DNA of 64,000 bases from GWF2-38-69 sp965228125 (lineage in GTDB: Bacteria > Verrucomicrobiota > Lentisphaeria > Victivallales > GWF2-38-69): positions 806,001 through 870,000 of the forward strand of contig OZ245791.1 in NCBI GenBank assembly GCA_965228125.1. Reading direction: 5' to 3'. The notes beneath the pieces are model-generated. The model saw only the letters and a list, made by a program, of their open reading frames with translations, was not told the origin of the DNA and searched no databases. Of the stretch, positions 17,907 to 26,717 are shown piece by piece (position 1 is the first letter of the stretch; each line of letters begins with the position of its first letter). Position numbers and translations under genes: made by a program.

Positions 17907-18773
17907 TTATTTTTTTGCTATTAAAGTATAAGTAGGATAGTAATGCTTATGTTTCATTATCCAATTCGCCATCTCTATAACCATTTTTTCATAGTCTGGT
18001 ATAATATAATCTAAGTCGAAACGAGTTCTCTTTAGGGATTTATCTAAAACAAATTCAGAATATGGACGTATATTTAATTCATTATTTCTCATATACTTAT
18101 TAAATAATTTCAATAAGTCATATTTGCTGATTGGCTCTTTATATACCATATTAAAAAGTCCATTAGCTTTTACTCTAGCTGCATACTCCATTGCTTTAGC
18201 AAGTTGCAAAGTTGTTAAACCTGTCCACATAGCTTTAGTATAGCCATTTATTGTGCCATTCTGCTTCATAAACCAGTTAAATAGACCTATCCCATTTTCG
18301 TTTATATCAGGGCCAACAATGGAGTTTCGCATAGTTAGATTTTTATTGTCAATTAGTTCACCTAGAGCTTTAGTTCTATCATAAAAAGTTTCACCATCTG
18401 GAAAATCAGCTTCTGTATAGCCTCCTTTCTTACCAGAAAAAACGCAATCAGTGCTCATATGAATTACCTGTGTTTTCATGCCCTGTGTAATATCTGCAAG
18501 TAAATGAGGAAAATAGGAATTCAAATATATCGCTAATGCTTTTTTATCTTCGGCAAATTGATTTAGTATTCCGATACAGTTGATAACTGAATCGTATTTT
18601 CCATCTATTAATAGATTCTTCACAAATGATATATCACAAACATCACCCTCTAGATAATTACAATGTGTAACTTTTTTTTTATCACATCCTATTACATCGT
18701 GTCCTTTTTCGCATAAGTATGTCGTTATGACATGCCCAGCCATCCCTCCGGCACCAAACACTAAAAATTTCAT
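17907..18773 (-). CDS. RmlD-like NDP-4-keto-sugar reductase
   Basis: The 288-residue reductase begins KFLVFGAGGMAGHVI, then has NCIGILNQFAEDK and MSTDCVFSG, with YDRTKALGE as the Tyr-x3-Lys pair, all as in dTDP-4-dehydrorhamnose reductase. It sits between a CapE/WbjB-type dehydratase and a WecB-type epimerase, where UDP-L-FucNAc operons have CapF/WbjC. CapF carries a C-terminal cupin domain and is about 370 residues; this protein ends at 288 with no cupin. RmlD-type members at this spot (WbvR type) lead to L-QuiNAc/L-rhamnosamine instead. The product is therefore probably UDP-L-QuiNAc, by inference. Confidence 0.8.
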   Translation of the reverse strand: MKFLVFGAGGMAGHVITTYLCEKGHDVIGCDKKKVTHCNYLEGDVCDISFVKNLLIDGKYDSVINCIGILNQFAEDKKALAIYLNSYFPHLLADITQGMKTQVIHMSTDCVFSGKKGGYTEADFPDGETFYDRTKALGELIDNKNLTMRNSIVGPDINENGIGLFNWFMKQNGTINGYTKAMWTGLTTLQLAKAMEYAARVKANGLFNMVYKEPISKYDLLKLFNKYMRNNELNIRPYSEFVLDKSLKRTRFDLDYIIPDYEKMVIEMANWIMKHKHYYPTYTLIAKK

Positions 18774-18797
18774 ATTTACTTAAATCTATTAAAATGG

Positions 18798-19820
18798 TTA
18801 TTGGTTAATTGAAATTTGCAAATCTTTCCTGATAAAATCCAGATTGAGCAGCAGTTTCTTTGTCTCTTCAATATCCAACAATTTAACATTGTGCGAATTA
18901 TATGATTCGACTTCCATAATATGTTTGTCCCCTTTGGTGAAGAAAAGGTCATAGTTTAAATCTCTGGTATCGGCAGAAATTCTGTAATAGTTCCCCATAT
19001 CTTCTGCTATTGCTATATCTTCCTTGCTTACCAGATCTTCATAAAGCTTTTCGCCATGCCTGTGTCCAATAATTTTTATCTTGCTGTCTGCCTTATACAG
19101 TTCAATAAGAGCTTTCGCTACTGTCTCAATTGTAGCTGAGGGTGCTTTCTGGACAAAAATATCTCCCTGATTTCCGTGTAGAAATGCAAAAAGTACAAGC
19201 TCTACTGCATGATCCAGAGTCAGCATAAACCTTGTCATTGCAGGGTTGGTAATTGTCAAGGGTTTTCCTTCCTTTATCTGTTGGACAAAAAGGGGAATTA
19301 CTGATCCTCTTGATGCCATCACATTGCCATATCTGGTGCCGCAGAGAACAGTCCCTCCTTCATGAGCATTTCTTGAACGGGCTATCATCACTTTTTCCAT
19401 AATGGCCTTACTCATTCCCATAGCGTTAATAGGATAAACGGCTTTGTCAGTACTAAGGACTATAACTTTCTTCACATGGTGCCTTAGAGCCGCATCAAGT
19501 ACATTCTCAGTACCGATAATATTGGTATTGACGGCTTCAATAGGGAAAAACTCACAAGACGGGACTTGCTTAAGCGCTGCAGCATGAAAAATATAATCAA
19601 CCTTATACATTGCGGTATCAACTGATTTAGCATCCCTTACATTTCCTAGATAAAACTTAAGTTTAGGGTTGTTATACTTTTTACGCATATCATCCTGTTT
19701 CTTTTCATCTCTGCTGAAAATTCTTATCTCTTTAATTTCCGTGTGCAGAAACCTATCCAGGACAGCATTCCCGAAGGAGCCAGTTCCTCCAGTAATCAGA
19801 AGTATCTTTCCTTTAAACAT
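18798..19820 (-). CDS. UDP-GlcNAc 4,6-dehydratase/5-epimerase (CapE/WbjB/FnlA)
   Basis: The protein has 340 residues and starts with ILLITGGTGSFGNAVLDRFL, the CapE family form of the NAD(P) site, followed by IRIFSRDEKKQDDMRKK. The active-site region LSTDKAVYPINAMGMSKAIMEK has the Lys of the MxxxK motif. This soluble dehydratase makes UDP-2-acetamido-4-keto-L-hexoses, the first step towards UDP-L-FucNAc or L-QuiNAc. It is followed by the reductase and the 2-epimerase genes, in pathway order. The match to the family is strong along the whole length. Confidence 0.9.
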   Translation of the reverse strand: MFKGKILLITGGTGSFGNAVLDRFLHTEIKEIRIFSRDEKKQDDMRKKYNNPKLKFYLGNVRDAKSVDTAMYKVDYIFHAAALKQVPSCEFFPIEAVNTNIIGTENVLDAALRHHVKKVIVLSTDKAVYPINAMGMSKAIMEKVMIARSRNAHEGGTVLCGTRYGNVMASRGSVIPLFVQQIKEGKPLTITNPAMTRFMLTLDHAVELVLFAFLHGNQGDIFVQKAPSATIETVAKALIELYKADSKIKIIGHRHGEKLYEDLVSKEDIAIAEDMGNYYRISADTRDLNYDLFFTKGDKHIMEVESYNSHNVKLLDIEETKKLLLNLDFIRKDLQISINQ

Positions 19821-19918
19821 TTTTACTCATCTTTTTAATATTTTAGCACTTAACTCTTTATCAAATAAACTTATCACTCTATTCATTAAGCGGTATCATC
19901 TCTTGCGTTATTTTTTTC

Positions 19919-20683
19919 TTAAATAAAGAGAGATGCTTTTTCGATATGGCTTGGATAATTAATTAATACAGCCCTAAACTTTCCTTTAAAAACAAACATA
20001 CTCCCTGCAGCAACACCTATAATGCCATACTGCTTAATTACAGTACGGACATCGTCAAGGGATCCAGCTCCTCCCATAACTGTTAATGGAATACTAATGA
20101 CATTCCTGATTTGATTAATAATATTCAAGTCATATCCTTTCATTATACCATCCTGATCAATAGAATTAATGACTATCTCACCAGCCCCCAGTTCTTGCAT
20201 TTCAATAGCAAAATTAACTGGGTTTTTTCCTGTAGATATTGTTCCATTATGAATATATAGTTCGTATTCACTACTACAATTCTTTTTCTTTACATCTAAT
20301 ACAACCACAACGCTTTGATTCCCAACTTTTTCTGACATAGACTTAATAATAGAAGGGTTTTCAATTGCAACTGAACTCAAGGCTATTTTTTCCACTCCTA
20401 AACTAAAAATCTTTTGAGCCTGCTCTAAATTTTTTATTCCGCCTCCGTAACAAAGTGGCATTCGACACTCAGCTGCCAGATGCTCAATCATTTTATAATC
20501 TGGTCCATGTTGTTCAACAGTTGCATCAATATCGATCACCATCAATTCGTCCACTTCTTTTTCATTAAAAATCCTTACTGCATTTATAGGATCTCCAAGA
20601 TATTTAGGATCTTTAAATTTTACAGTCTTTACAAGACCTTTATTATGAACCAATAGACAGGGAATTATTCTTGAGCGCAACAT
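19919..20683 (-). CDS. HisF-like imidazole glycerol phosphate synthase cyclase paralogue
   Basis: The 254-residue (beta/alpha)8 barrel has both catalytic Asp-type positions: IIPCLLV at strand 1, ELMVIDIDATVEQ, YGGGIKN, and INSIDQDGIMKGYD with MGGAGS for phosphate binding. In polysaccharide loci HisF/HisH copies supply ammonia to a WbpG-type amidotransferase that turns N-acetyl into N-acetamidino groups; WbpG-like and HisH-like genes lie at 22420-24182. An IS5 and a broken helical-bundle gene now separate it from HisH. No other his gene is present, so histidine synthesis is unlikely. Confidence 0.85.
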   Translation of the reverse strand: MLRSRIIPCLLVHNKGLVKTVKFKDPKYLGDPINAVRIFNEKEVDELMVIDIDATVEQHGPDYKMIEHLAAECRMPLCYGGGIKNLEQAQKIFSLGVEKIALSSVAIENPSIIKSMSEKVGNQSVVVVLDVKKKNCSSEYELYIHNGTISTGKNPVNFAIEMQELGAGEIVINSIDQDGIMKGYDLNIINQIRNVISIPLTVMGGAGSLDDVRTVIKQYGIIGVAAGSMFVFKGKFRAVLINYPSHIEKASLFI

Positions 20684-20999
20684 TTTTAAAACCCTAAGAT
20701 AAAAGATTAAAGGAGGAAAGATAAAAGAACATTATCGGCTCCCTGTCTTAGTTACAATTGAACCTAAAATTTTCTTTAACTCATTCGATTCACTGACAAG
20801 TAAGTTTAACTCTTCAATATTTATGTTATTCCCTTTTATTCCATCAATTATTCTTAGCCAATAGCTTGATTCACGCATTTCTCTAAGAGATATTCTCACT
20901 TTGTTCACAAAATCAGCTTTAGATGAGCCAGCCTGAGACTCTTCATAATTTGCGCCTGAAGATGTAGAACTCTTTGCCAATTGGTATTTGATTACTTTA

Positions 21000-22273
21000 G
21001 GGTATTTCTAAAAATACCGTTTTTACGATTTTGCTTTAAAAATGAAATATTTGAAAACAATTTTATCGGATAGGACTGAAAATCTCAATGCTATTGATGC
21101 TTTGATTTCAGTTCTAAACGATCAGTTAGGTATCTTTTCCGATGGATTTATTTCCTTAAACTGCCAACATGCTCAACCTATGCATATTATAGGCAAGGTT
21201 TCTCAGTCCGATTTTTACTTCGGCTCTGACTATTCCAATTGTTCTTACTATCAGCGTTTTTGCTTTTTGTGCCTGAATACCAAACACATGTTCTACTCGG
21301 GATCGGATTCTGGATCTCGTATGATTTCCTTGTTGTTCCCATTTACTCAACTTCTTGTGTTTACAGCCTTTACGCTGAAGATGCTCTCTGTACCCCAAAT
21401 TCTCAAGCTCTTCCAGGCTATCTTTAGACCTGTAAGCAGAATCGGCAAAAACATCTTTGTTGCTGTTATTAGCATCAAGTATTTCCTCAAAAACATTGCT
21501 GTCATGCGTGGCAGTAGGCGTAACTTTGTATTTGCGAACAATCTTGTTCTTCACATCTACTTCAACATGGTTTTTGTATCCAAAATGATTCTTGCCATTT
21601 TTCTTAACCCAATTAGCATCTGTATCTTTATGGCTTCGTTTCTTATCACTCCATCCTTCAGGGATTTTTCCATCCTTTATCTGTTCATTTTCATCTCTGC
21701 TGTTACGCTGTTTAGGTGCGGCTACTATCGAAGCATCAATAATCTGCCCCTTCTTGGCTTCAAATCCGTTTTCAGCAAGATAACGGTTAAAGGCAGAAAA
21801 GAGTTTGTCTACAAGTTTGAGTTCCTTAAGTTGCTCTCTGAAAAGCCATATAGTTCTTGCATCAGGTACAGAATCTCCAATAAAAAGACCAAGAAACCGC
21901 ATGAAGGAGAGCCTGTCTTTTACCTGGAATTCCATTGCCTCATCACTCAGATTATAAAGAGACTGCAGAATAAGTATCTTGAACATCAGGACAACATCAT
22001 AAGGTTTTCTGCCGGCTGTGTTCTTGCGTTCTTTATCGTGAACCTTGCTCAATTCATTGCGAAAAGATTCAAAGGGAACTATTTCCTTAAGCTTTACCAA
22101 AGGGTCTCCGCACTTGCTAAGCTGTTCAAGCCCGTCATCTATATCAAAAAATCCATTTATCATGATTTATTATCCTTAACTAGTTACACAACATATTACC
22201 TATTAATAATATATCATATATTCATGGATATTAAACAACAATTTGAACTTAAAAACAATTATTAGAAGAACCC
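21000..22273 (-). mobile_element. IS5-family insertion sequence, 1274 bp, with 4-bp target duplication
   Basis: The terminal inverted repeats are imperfect: the left end GGGTATTTCTAAAAAT and the reverse complement of the right end GGGTTCTTCTAATAAT. TTTA at 20996-20999 and again at 22274-22277 is the target duplication. It carries one transposase gene on the minus strand (21156-22163). The ends were fixed by the exact repair of the disrupted host gene. Confidence 0.9.
21156..22163 (-). CDS. IS5-family DDE transposase
   Basis: The 335-residue transposase has an N-terminal DUF772-type domain with GRKPYDVVLMFKILILQSLYNLSD. The DDE catalytic core shows QIIDASIVAAP (first Asp), DVFADSAYRSK (second Asp) and RSRVEHVFG (Glu), followed by a C-terminal AYNMHRLS typical of IS5 members. 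It is the only gene of the element, appears intact and could be active. A long open frame on the opposite strand (21042-22265) is its antisense shadow. Confidence 0.92.
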   Translation of the reverse strand: MINGFFDIDDGLEQLSKCGDPLVKLKEIVPFESFRNELSKVHDKERKNTAGRKPYDVVLMFKILILQSLYNLSDEAMEFQVKDRLSFMRFLGLFIGDSVPDARTIWLFREQLKELKLVDKLFSAFNRYLAENGFEAKKGQIIDASIVAAPKQRNSRDENEQIKDGKIPEGWSDKKRSHKDTDANWVKKNGKNHFGYKNHVEVDVKNKIVRKYKVTPTATHDSNVFEEILDANNSNKDVFADSAYRSKDSLEELENLGYREHLQRKGCKHKKLSKWEQQGNHTRSRIRSRVEHVFGIQAQKAKTLIVRTIGIVRAEVKIGLRNLAYNMHRLSMLAV

Positions 22274-22419
22274 TTTATATTCAGTTGAATCTGGTAAAGT
22301 TCTAATAAATTTTAAACACCTTATTGCAAAATCAAAGAGTCGTTGGTTCAAATCATTCTGCATATTCTCTCACACTTTACTTTGCTCTTTTTGCTTTTTA
22401 CTTGTATCTTTCCTTATCC

Positions 22420-23055
22420 TTACATTTCCGCAAAATTCTTCAAGACTTTAATCCCATTATGATGGCTTTTCTCCGGATGAAACTGTACTCCAAAGATATT
22501 ATCTTTCCTAACAGCACATGTAAAGTCATAACCATAAAAGGCAGTGGCGGCTGAATTTTCCTTATCTGCGCAATCAAAATAATAAGAATGCAAAAAGTAA
22601 AACCTAGAATCAGGTTCGAGATCTTTAAAAATTTTATCTTTTGTCTTAACTTTGATACTATTCCAACCCATATGCGGCAGCGCCAAGTGACTCCTTTCTC
22701 TCTTATTTTTTTCCATTTCAAACTCAAAATTAAACTTCTTAACTTTTCCTGGAACCCACCCTAATCCCGATAACAAACCTTCTTCACTTGATTCTGCCAA
22801 TATCTGCATACCTACACAGATACCAAGTACTGGTATATTTCTTTCAAGAACTTGCTTTTCAAGTTCATCGCGCATTCCAGAAGCATTCAATTGCGACATA
22901 GCATAGTCAAAGGCTCCAACTCCAGGTAAAATAAGTTTCATGGAATCTTTCAGATCTTCTTTTATTGTTGCTGTTTTAACAGCAATATTTAAGTGATTAA
23001 ATACATTAATAAAAGCTTTGATATTTCCCAAACCGTAATTAATGATGGTAATCAT
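22420..23055 (-). CDS. HisH-like glutamine amidotransferase subunit
   Basis: The 211-residue class I glutaminase begins ITIINYGLGNIKAF. Its nucleophile elbow is VLGICVGMQIL (the catalytic Cys in GICVG), and the His and Glu of the triad lie in FGVQFHPEKSH. It supplies ammonia through the HisF barrel. Its start overlaps the stop of the WbpG-like gene by four bases, so the two are translated together. The HisF partner is now about 1.7 kb downstream, past the IS5. Confidence 0.88.
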   Translation of the reverse strand: MITIINYGLGNIKAFINVFNHLNIAVKTATIKEDLKDSMKLILPGVGAFDYAMSQLNASGMRDELEKQVLERNIPVLGICVGMQILAESSEEGLLSGLGWVPGKVKKFNFEFEMEKNKRERSHLALPHMGWNSIKVKTKDKIFKDLEPDSRFYFLHSYYFDCADKENSAATAFYGYDFTCAVRKDNIFGVQFHPEKSHHNGIKVLKNFAEM

Positions 23056-24182
23056 CTAATCACTCTTTTCTCTATGCCTAATAACTGCAATATTTTGGTT
23101 CCGAATTCTATTAACAACTTATTGTTCTTATAGTCACGGAAACTCTTGTTTTCTCCATTAAAGATTTCCTGTAATTCAGAGGTAGTTAAACCTAACTTCT
23201 TTGCAACAAATTCAAAATCCTTAATCATATCTTCTTCACTTATTTCAGACTTAGCAATTCGTTCAAGAGCTTCATTACGAGTTATTTGATTAGTCAATAT
23301 TAAACTTGATAAATGGGCTTTGCGCCTGTCAAAACCAAATTTTTTAGGTAACCAGAAACACTCAATGAACTTAGTAAAACGAGATTCATGATGTTTCTGA
23401 AGATATTTTTGCCATCCAAACCTATCAGTTAATTCTTGAATAGCTTGCTCCTTGATATATGGCATATAATTCAACGGTTTCACAATTTTTATACCCTTAA
23501 TTAGGCAATAATAGATTTTATATTTAAAGATATCAGCAGTTGGAAAAGTTTTTAATGGCCTTGTCCCATAACGCTTATGAATATCTTTGACAAAACGCAT
23601 GTCAGTTTGATAATAGGCTCCCCATTCATGCGGTTCACGAACACATTCGGTCGAAAAGTTTGCTCCAGTTAAAATATATTTAAATTTATTTTTTATCGCA
23701 AAATTGTAAAGAGATGAAAAAATTGCTAAATCTTGTGGTGTATCAACATTAGCTACTTGTGCTCTAAAAAAAGCTAACTGCAAGTCTTTCATTTCCTGCC
23801 AATCAACAACATCAGTATGAAGATCAAGATGCAAACTATCAACTAATTTTTCAATATTGCTTACACTTATCTGAGAATTCCAACCAGTATCGACATGGTG
23901 TAATAAAGGTCTCAAACCAAATTTCTCTTTAGCTACATAGGCCACATAAGAACTATCTACTCCTCCACTTAAACCAATCAGACAGTCATGTTCCTTGCCT
24001 TTCCCTTCAATTTTAATTTTCTCAATTAATGGCTTAAGCATCTTTTCTCCTGTTTCAGAAGGATACCAGTTTGGTTGTATGTATTCGTAATAATTGCGAC
24101 AATAATCACACCATCCGCATTCATCAAAAGTAATATTTGAGTCTGAACTATCCATAATGCAATTTGCACAAATCTTATACAT
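23052..24182 (-). CDS. N-acetyl sugar amidotransferase (WbpG/PseA family)
   Basis: With the ATG at 24182 it has 376 residues; in-frame ATGs at 24194 and 24209 are alternatives, but GGGGAAAG just upstream and the family N-terminus MYKICANCIMD favour 24182. Cys residues in KICANC and CGWCDYC form a probable zinc site. The PP-loop is IGLSGGVDSSY, followed by HHVDTGWNS. WbpG-type enzymes, fed ammonia by HisH/HisF, convert a 3-N-acetyl into an N-acetamidino group on amino sugars. It is first of the trio and 48 bases from the upstream GT4 gene. Confidence 0.85.
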   Translation of the reverse strand: MYKICANCIMDSSDSNITFDECGWCDYCRNYYEYIQPNWYPSETGEKMLKPLIEKIKIEGKGKEHDCLIGLSGGVDSSYVAYVAKEKFGLRPLLHHVDTGWNSQISVSNIEKLVDSLHLDLHTDVVDWQEMKDLQLAFFRAQVANVDTPQDLAIFSSLYNFAIKNKFKYILTGANFSTECVREPHEWGAYYQTDMRFVKDIHKRYGTRPLKTFPTADIFKYKIYYCLIKGIKIVKPLNYMPYIKEQAIQELTDRFGWQKYLQKHHESRFTKFIECFWLPKKFGFDRRKAHLSSLILTNQITRNEALERIAKSEISEEDMIKDFEFVAKKLGLTTSELQEIFNGENKSFRDYKNNKLLIEFGTKILQLLGIEKRVIR

Positions 24183-24230
24183 CTCTTTCCCCATAATAAA
24201 TAAGTTCAATAATTATTTACAAAGCTTTCT

Positions 24231-25457
24231 CTAGGAGTAAACTTGTTTAGTAACAATATGCTTTTTAAAAAGTTGACGATTATTTTCTATTGCAACAGGA
24301 TCAATAAGGCGATTATTAATCCTGAGTTTTATAAGAGCCCTCTGTTTAAGACGGTCACAATAGCTAAATAAGTGGAACTTTTCAATTTTTTCAACAAAAG
24401 AATTCATCTGAGATAAATCTAGATCCCATCCAAATTCATCTGCCTCTAGATTACGCCAAGGAGTCTTATTACTTATTAATACTGGCGTACCTGAGATTAA
24501 GGATTCAGCAATCACATGACCATAATTCTCTCCAGCAGTTGGGAAAAATAAAAGATCATAGCAACTTAATGCATTTATCACTTGATTAGGATTTAAACTT
24601 CCTTTGTAATTAACTTTAATATTAGTAGGCAATTGATTTATTAATTCCTGACACTCCTTCCAATATAATGCATTCTCTGCCGGTCCGTAAATGTCAAAAC
24701 TCAAATTTGCGTTAACCTTAGCTAAAACTCGAAGGGCATAATCTAAATTCTTTTCACGCGAAATTCGTGACAAAAACACTAGTTTTAAATTATATTGTTT
24801 GGTAGAAGAATTAAAACCATGATTAAAGAATTCTCCAGAAATAATTTTTTTAGGCAAATCAAGCGCAATATGAATTCTATCAGGCTTTATTTTCATAATC
24901 TTTACTAAATCAATGCGTTCATATTCGCTCGATACATGCCAGGTAATACCTTTATAAAGCCCCAAAAGCCTAGCAATATTGATAAAGATAATTTTTTTGG
25001 GATATTTTTGTTTCAAGGAAGCCCAGGCAAATTCCCCTCGTGGAGAGAGAATGACAGGTTTGGATTTTATTCTTCCAAGTTTCCTATTCAATAACACCAT
25101 TATCGTTAAAGGATCAAAAAAACTGTTTAAATGATATACAGAACAAGAAACACTTTCTATCAATGTTGATATACTTTTTAATCTGATTGAACTGGGAGGC
25201 AAGTAATAAACCATTGCATTGCCAACTTGTTGCCATTGATCATGCTTGATATCAGCGTACGAAATAGTATCTCCTAAATCACGATCCCTCGTAACTATCC
25301 GAAAATCAAACTCATTAGACAAGTGGTCAACTGTATTAATTACTGAACGTAAAATTCCACCAGCTTTATAACCTGGAAGATAGTTGCCTATAAATACGAG
25401 GATAACTGGCTTGGGATTATTAGACAAAATTGCTGTATTAGTAGATTCTTGCATCAC
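24231..25457 (-). CDS. Glycosyltransferase family 4
   Basis: The 408-residue GT-B enzyme has FIGNYLPGYKAGG in the N-terminal half, a typical acceptor loop of GT4. The C-terminal half has LVFLSRISREKNLDYAL (donor-binding start of domain 2) and FFPTAGENYGHVIAESLISGTPVLIS, with the E-x7-E motif region. It probably adds one sugar of the repeat unit on the inner membrane face. The gene begins one base after the next GT4, so the two are coupled. Donor and linkage cannot be read. Confidence 0.85.
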   Translation of the reverse strand: MMQESTNTAILSNNPKPVILVFIGNYLPGYKAGGILRSVINTVDHLSNEFDFRIVTRDRDLGDTISYADIKHDQWQQVGNAMVYYLPPSSIRLKSISTLIESVSCSVYHLNSFFDPLTIMVLLNRKLGRIKSKPVILSPRGEFAWASLKQKYPKKIIFINIARLLGLYKGITWHVSSEYERIDLVKIMKIKPDRIHIALDLPKKIISGEFFNHGFNSSTKQYNLKLVFLSRISREKNLDYALRVLAKVNANLSFDIYGPAENALYWKECQELINQLPTNIKVNYKGSLNPNQVINALSCYDLLFFPTAGENYGHVIAESLISGTPVLISNKTPWRNLEADEFGWDLDLSQMNSFVEKIEKFHLFSYCDRLKQRALIKLRINNRLIDPVAIENNRQLFKKHIVTKQVYS

Positions 25458-25458
25458 T

Positions 25459-26691
25459 TTAAATCTCTTTTATTACTGATAATAATGCTTCCTCATACTG
25501 TTTTATACAAATATCTCTAGAAAAATACTTTTCAGAGTAAAATCGAGCGGCTGCACCCATTCTTTCTTTTAATTCTCTGTCATTGTGTAACTTCAATACC
25601 GCATGGGATAATGCTCTGGCATCACCTGGAGCCACACAAATACCACAGCAAGCGCTTCTAATAATACTAGCCGTATCACCTTGATAATTTACAACAGCTA
25701 TTATCGGCTTGCCACGAGCCATTATATCTGCAAGCTTACCAGGTACAGTTTGCAAAGGAGTATCTGGACTTAAAGGAACCAAACAAACATCTGAAGCATA
25801 AATAAATTCTATATATAAATTTTTTGACATCATTGGATACATTTTGATATTATTGAGTTTTTTTTCATGTATTAAATTTTGCAAATAAGTTTTTGAAGAT
25901 CCATCTCCTGCTATAATAATAAGTATATTATTGTATTCTTTAAGGATTCCAGCCGCTTCTACTACTATCTCAAGTCCTTGAGCCTCTTGGATAGTACCTG
26001 CATAAGTAACAAGAAACTTATCAGCGATAAGCTTGTCATTTCGAAAAGAATTCGTTTTCCCTTGTACTGCTTTTTCAGAAATATCCACCCAATTTGGAAT
26101 AATAAATATCTTGCTTAAAGCGACATCTTTTCCAATTAGATAATCTTTATTCCCTTTTGAGTAAACAATAAAAGAACTAGCTTTTCTGTAACACAGCTCT
26201 TCCATCTTTAAAAATAATAGCTTCAAGAATTTATTTTTTATTGCACCTGAATCAAACAGGACTTTTGGATGAATATCCTGCATATTAAATACCATCGGTA
26301 TTTTTTTGACTTTAGATATAAAAAAACCTGCAATTCCCATATATAAAGGCGGAGAGTACACGAGAACAACATCTTTCCGGCTTGTAAATATACCTCGGAA
26401 GGTGTACAAGATAAAAGAAAAGAAAAATCTCAATGCTTTAGTAAAAGAAAATTTCGAAAGAAATGATAATTCCGATATCCTGATTACTTCAACACCATTT
26501 ATATTTATTCTCGAGGAGCGATTAGTATAATACTTATGGTTTTTATCAACAGCGTTACCATCTAATGGATGTTCAGTAATCACCGTTACATTATGCCTCA
26601 ATCCGTTAAGACTTTCAGCCAGTTCAGAATAAAGCCGAGCACAAGAACTTATTGTAGGAGGGTAATTACCTACTAAAATTAGTATTTTCAT
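25459..26691 (-). CDS. Glycosyltransferase family 4 (WbuB-like)
   Basis: The 410-residue GT-B enzyme begins KILILVGNYPPTISSCARL. It carries VVLVYSPPLYMGIAG and FNMQDIHPKVLFDSGAI, typical of WbuB-like transferases. The second domain has LVTYAGTIQEAQGLEIVVEAA and VPGKLADIMARGKPIIAV. Its C-terminal 40 residues (RELKERMGAAARFYSEKYF) resemble the orphan fragment at 27485-27618, so the locus once held another related GT4. Confidence 0.85.
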   Translation of the reverse strand: MKILILVGNYPPTISSCARLYSELAESLNGLRHNVTVITEHPLDGNAVDKNHKYYTNRSSRININGVEVIRISELSFLSKFSFTKALRFFFSFILYTFRGIFTSRKDVVLVYSPPLYMGIAGFFISKVKKIPMVFNMQDIHPKVLFDSGAIKNKFLKLLFLKMEELCYRKASSFIVYSKGNKDYLIGKDVALSKIFIIPNWVDISEKAVQGKTNSFRNDKLIADKFLVTYAGTIQEAQGLEIVVEAAGILKEYNNILIIIAGDGSSKTYLQNLIHEKKLNNIKMYPMMSKNLYIEFIYASDVCLVPLSPDTPLQTVPGKLADIMARGKPIIAVVNYQGDTASIIRSACCGICVAPGDARALSHAVLKLHNDRELKERMGAAARFYSEKYFSRDICIKQYEEALLSVIKEI

Positions 26692-26717
26692 AAAATTTGT
26701 AATTTTTTTATCATTGC

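Larger units (their letters stand above)
20732..22363 (-). pseudogene. Four-helix-bundle (S23/IVP-type) gene disrupted by IS5
   Basis: The 5' part (22363-22274) encodes 30 residues starting MQNDLNQRLFDFAIRCL. The 3' part (20995-20732) encodes 87 more: VIKYQLAKSSTSSGANYEE, then SKADFVNKVRISLREMRES and SYWLRIIDGI. Removing the IS5 (21000-22273) and one copy of the TTTA duplication joins the two in frame into 117 residues. This matches the four-helix-bundle proteins often encoded within 23S rRNA inserts and in polysaccharide loci, whose role is unknown. The ancestral gene lay between hisH and hisF. As it stands it is broken at codon 30. Confidence 0.85.

Noticed and set aside
21042..22265. Long open frame of 407 codons on the plus strand over IS5
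   Set aside because: It is antisense to the clear DDE transposase, has no family motif and a low-complexity hydrophobic composition; it is a shadow of the real gene.
19919..23055. HisF and HisH as histidine biosynthesis genes
   Set aside because: No other his gene is present and a WbpG-type gene overlaps hisH, so a glycan amidotransferase role fits better.
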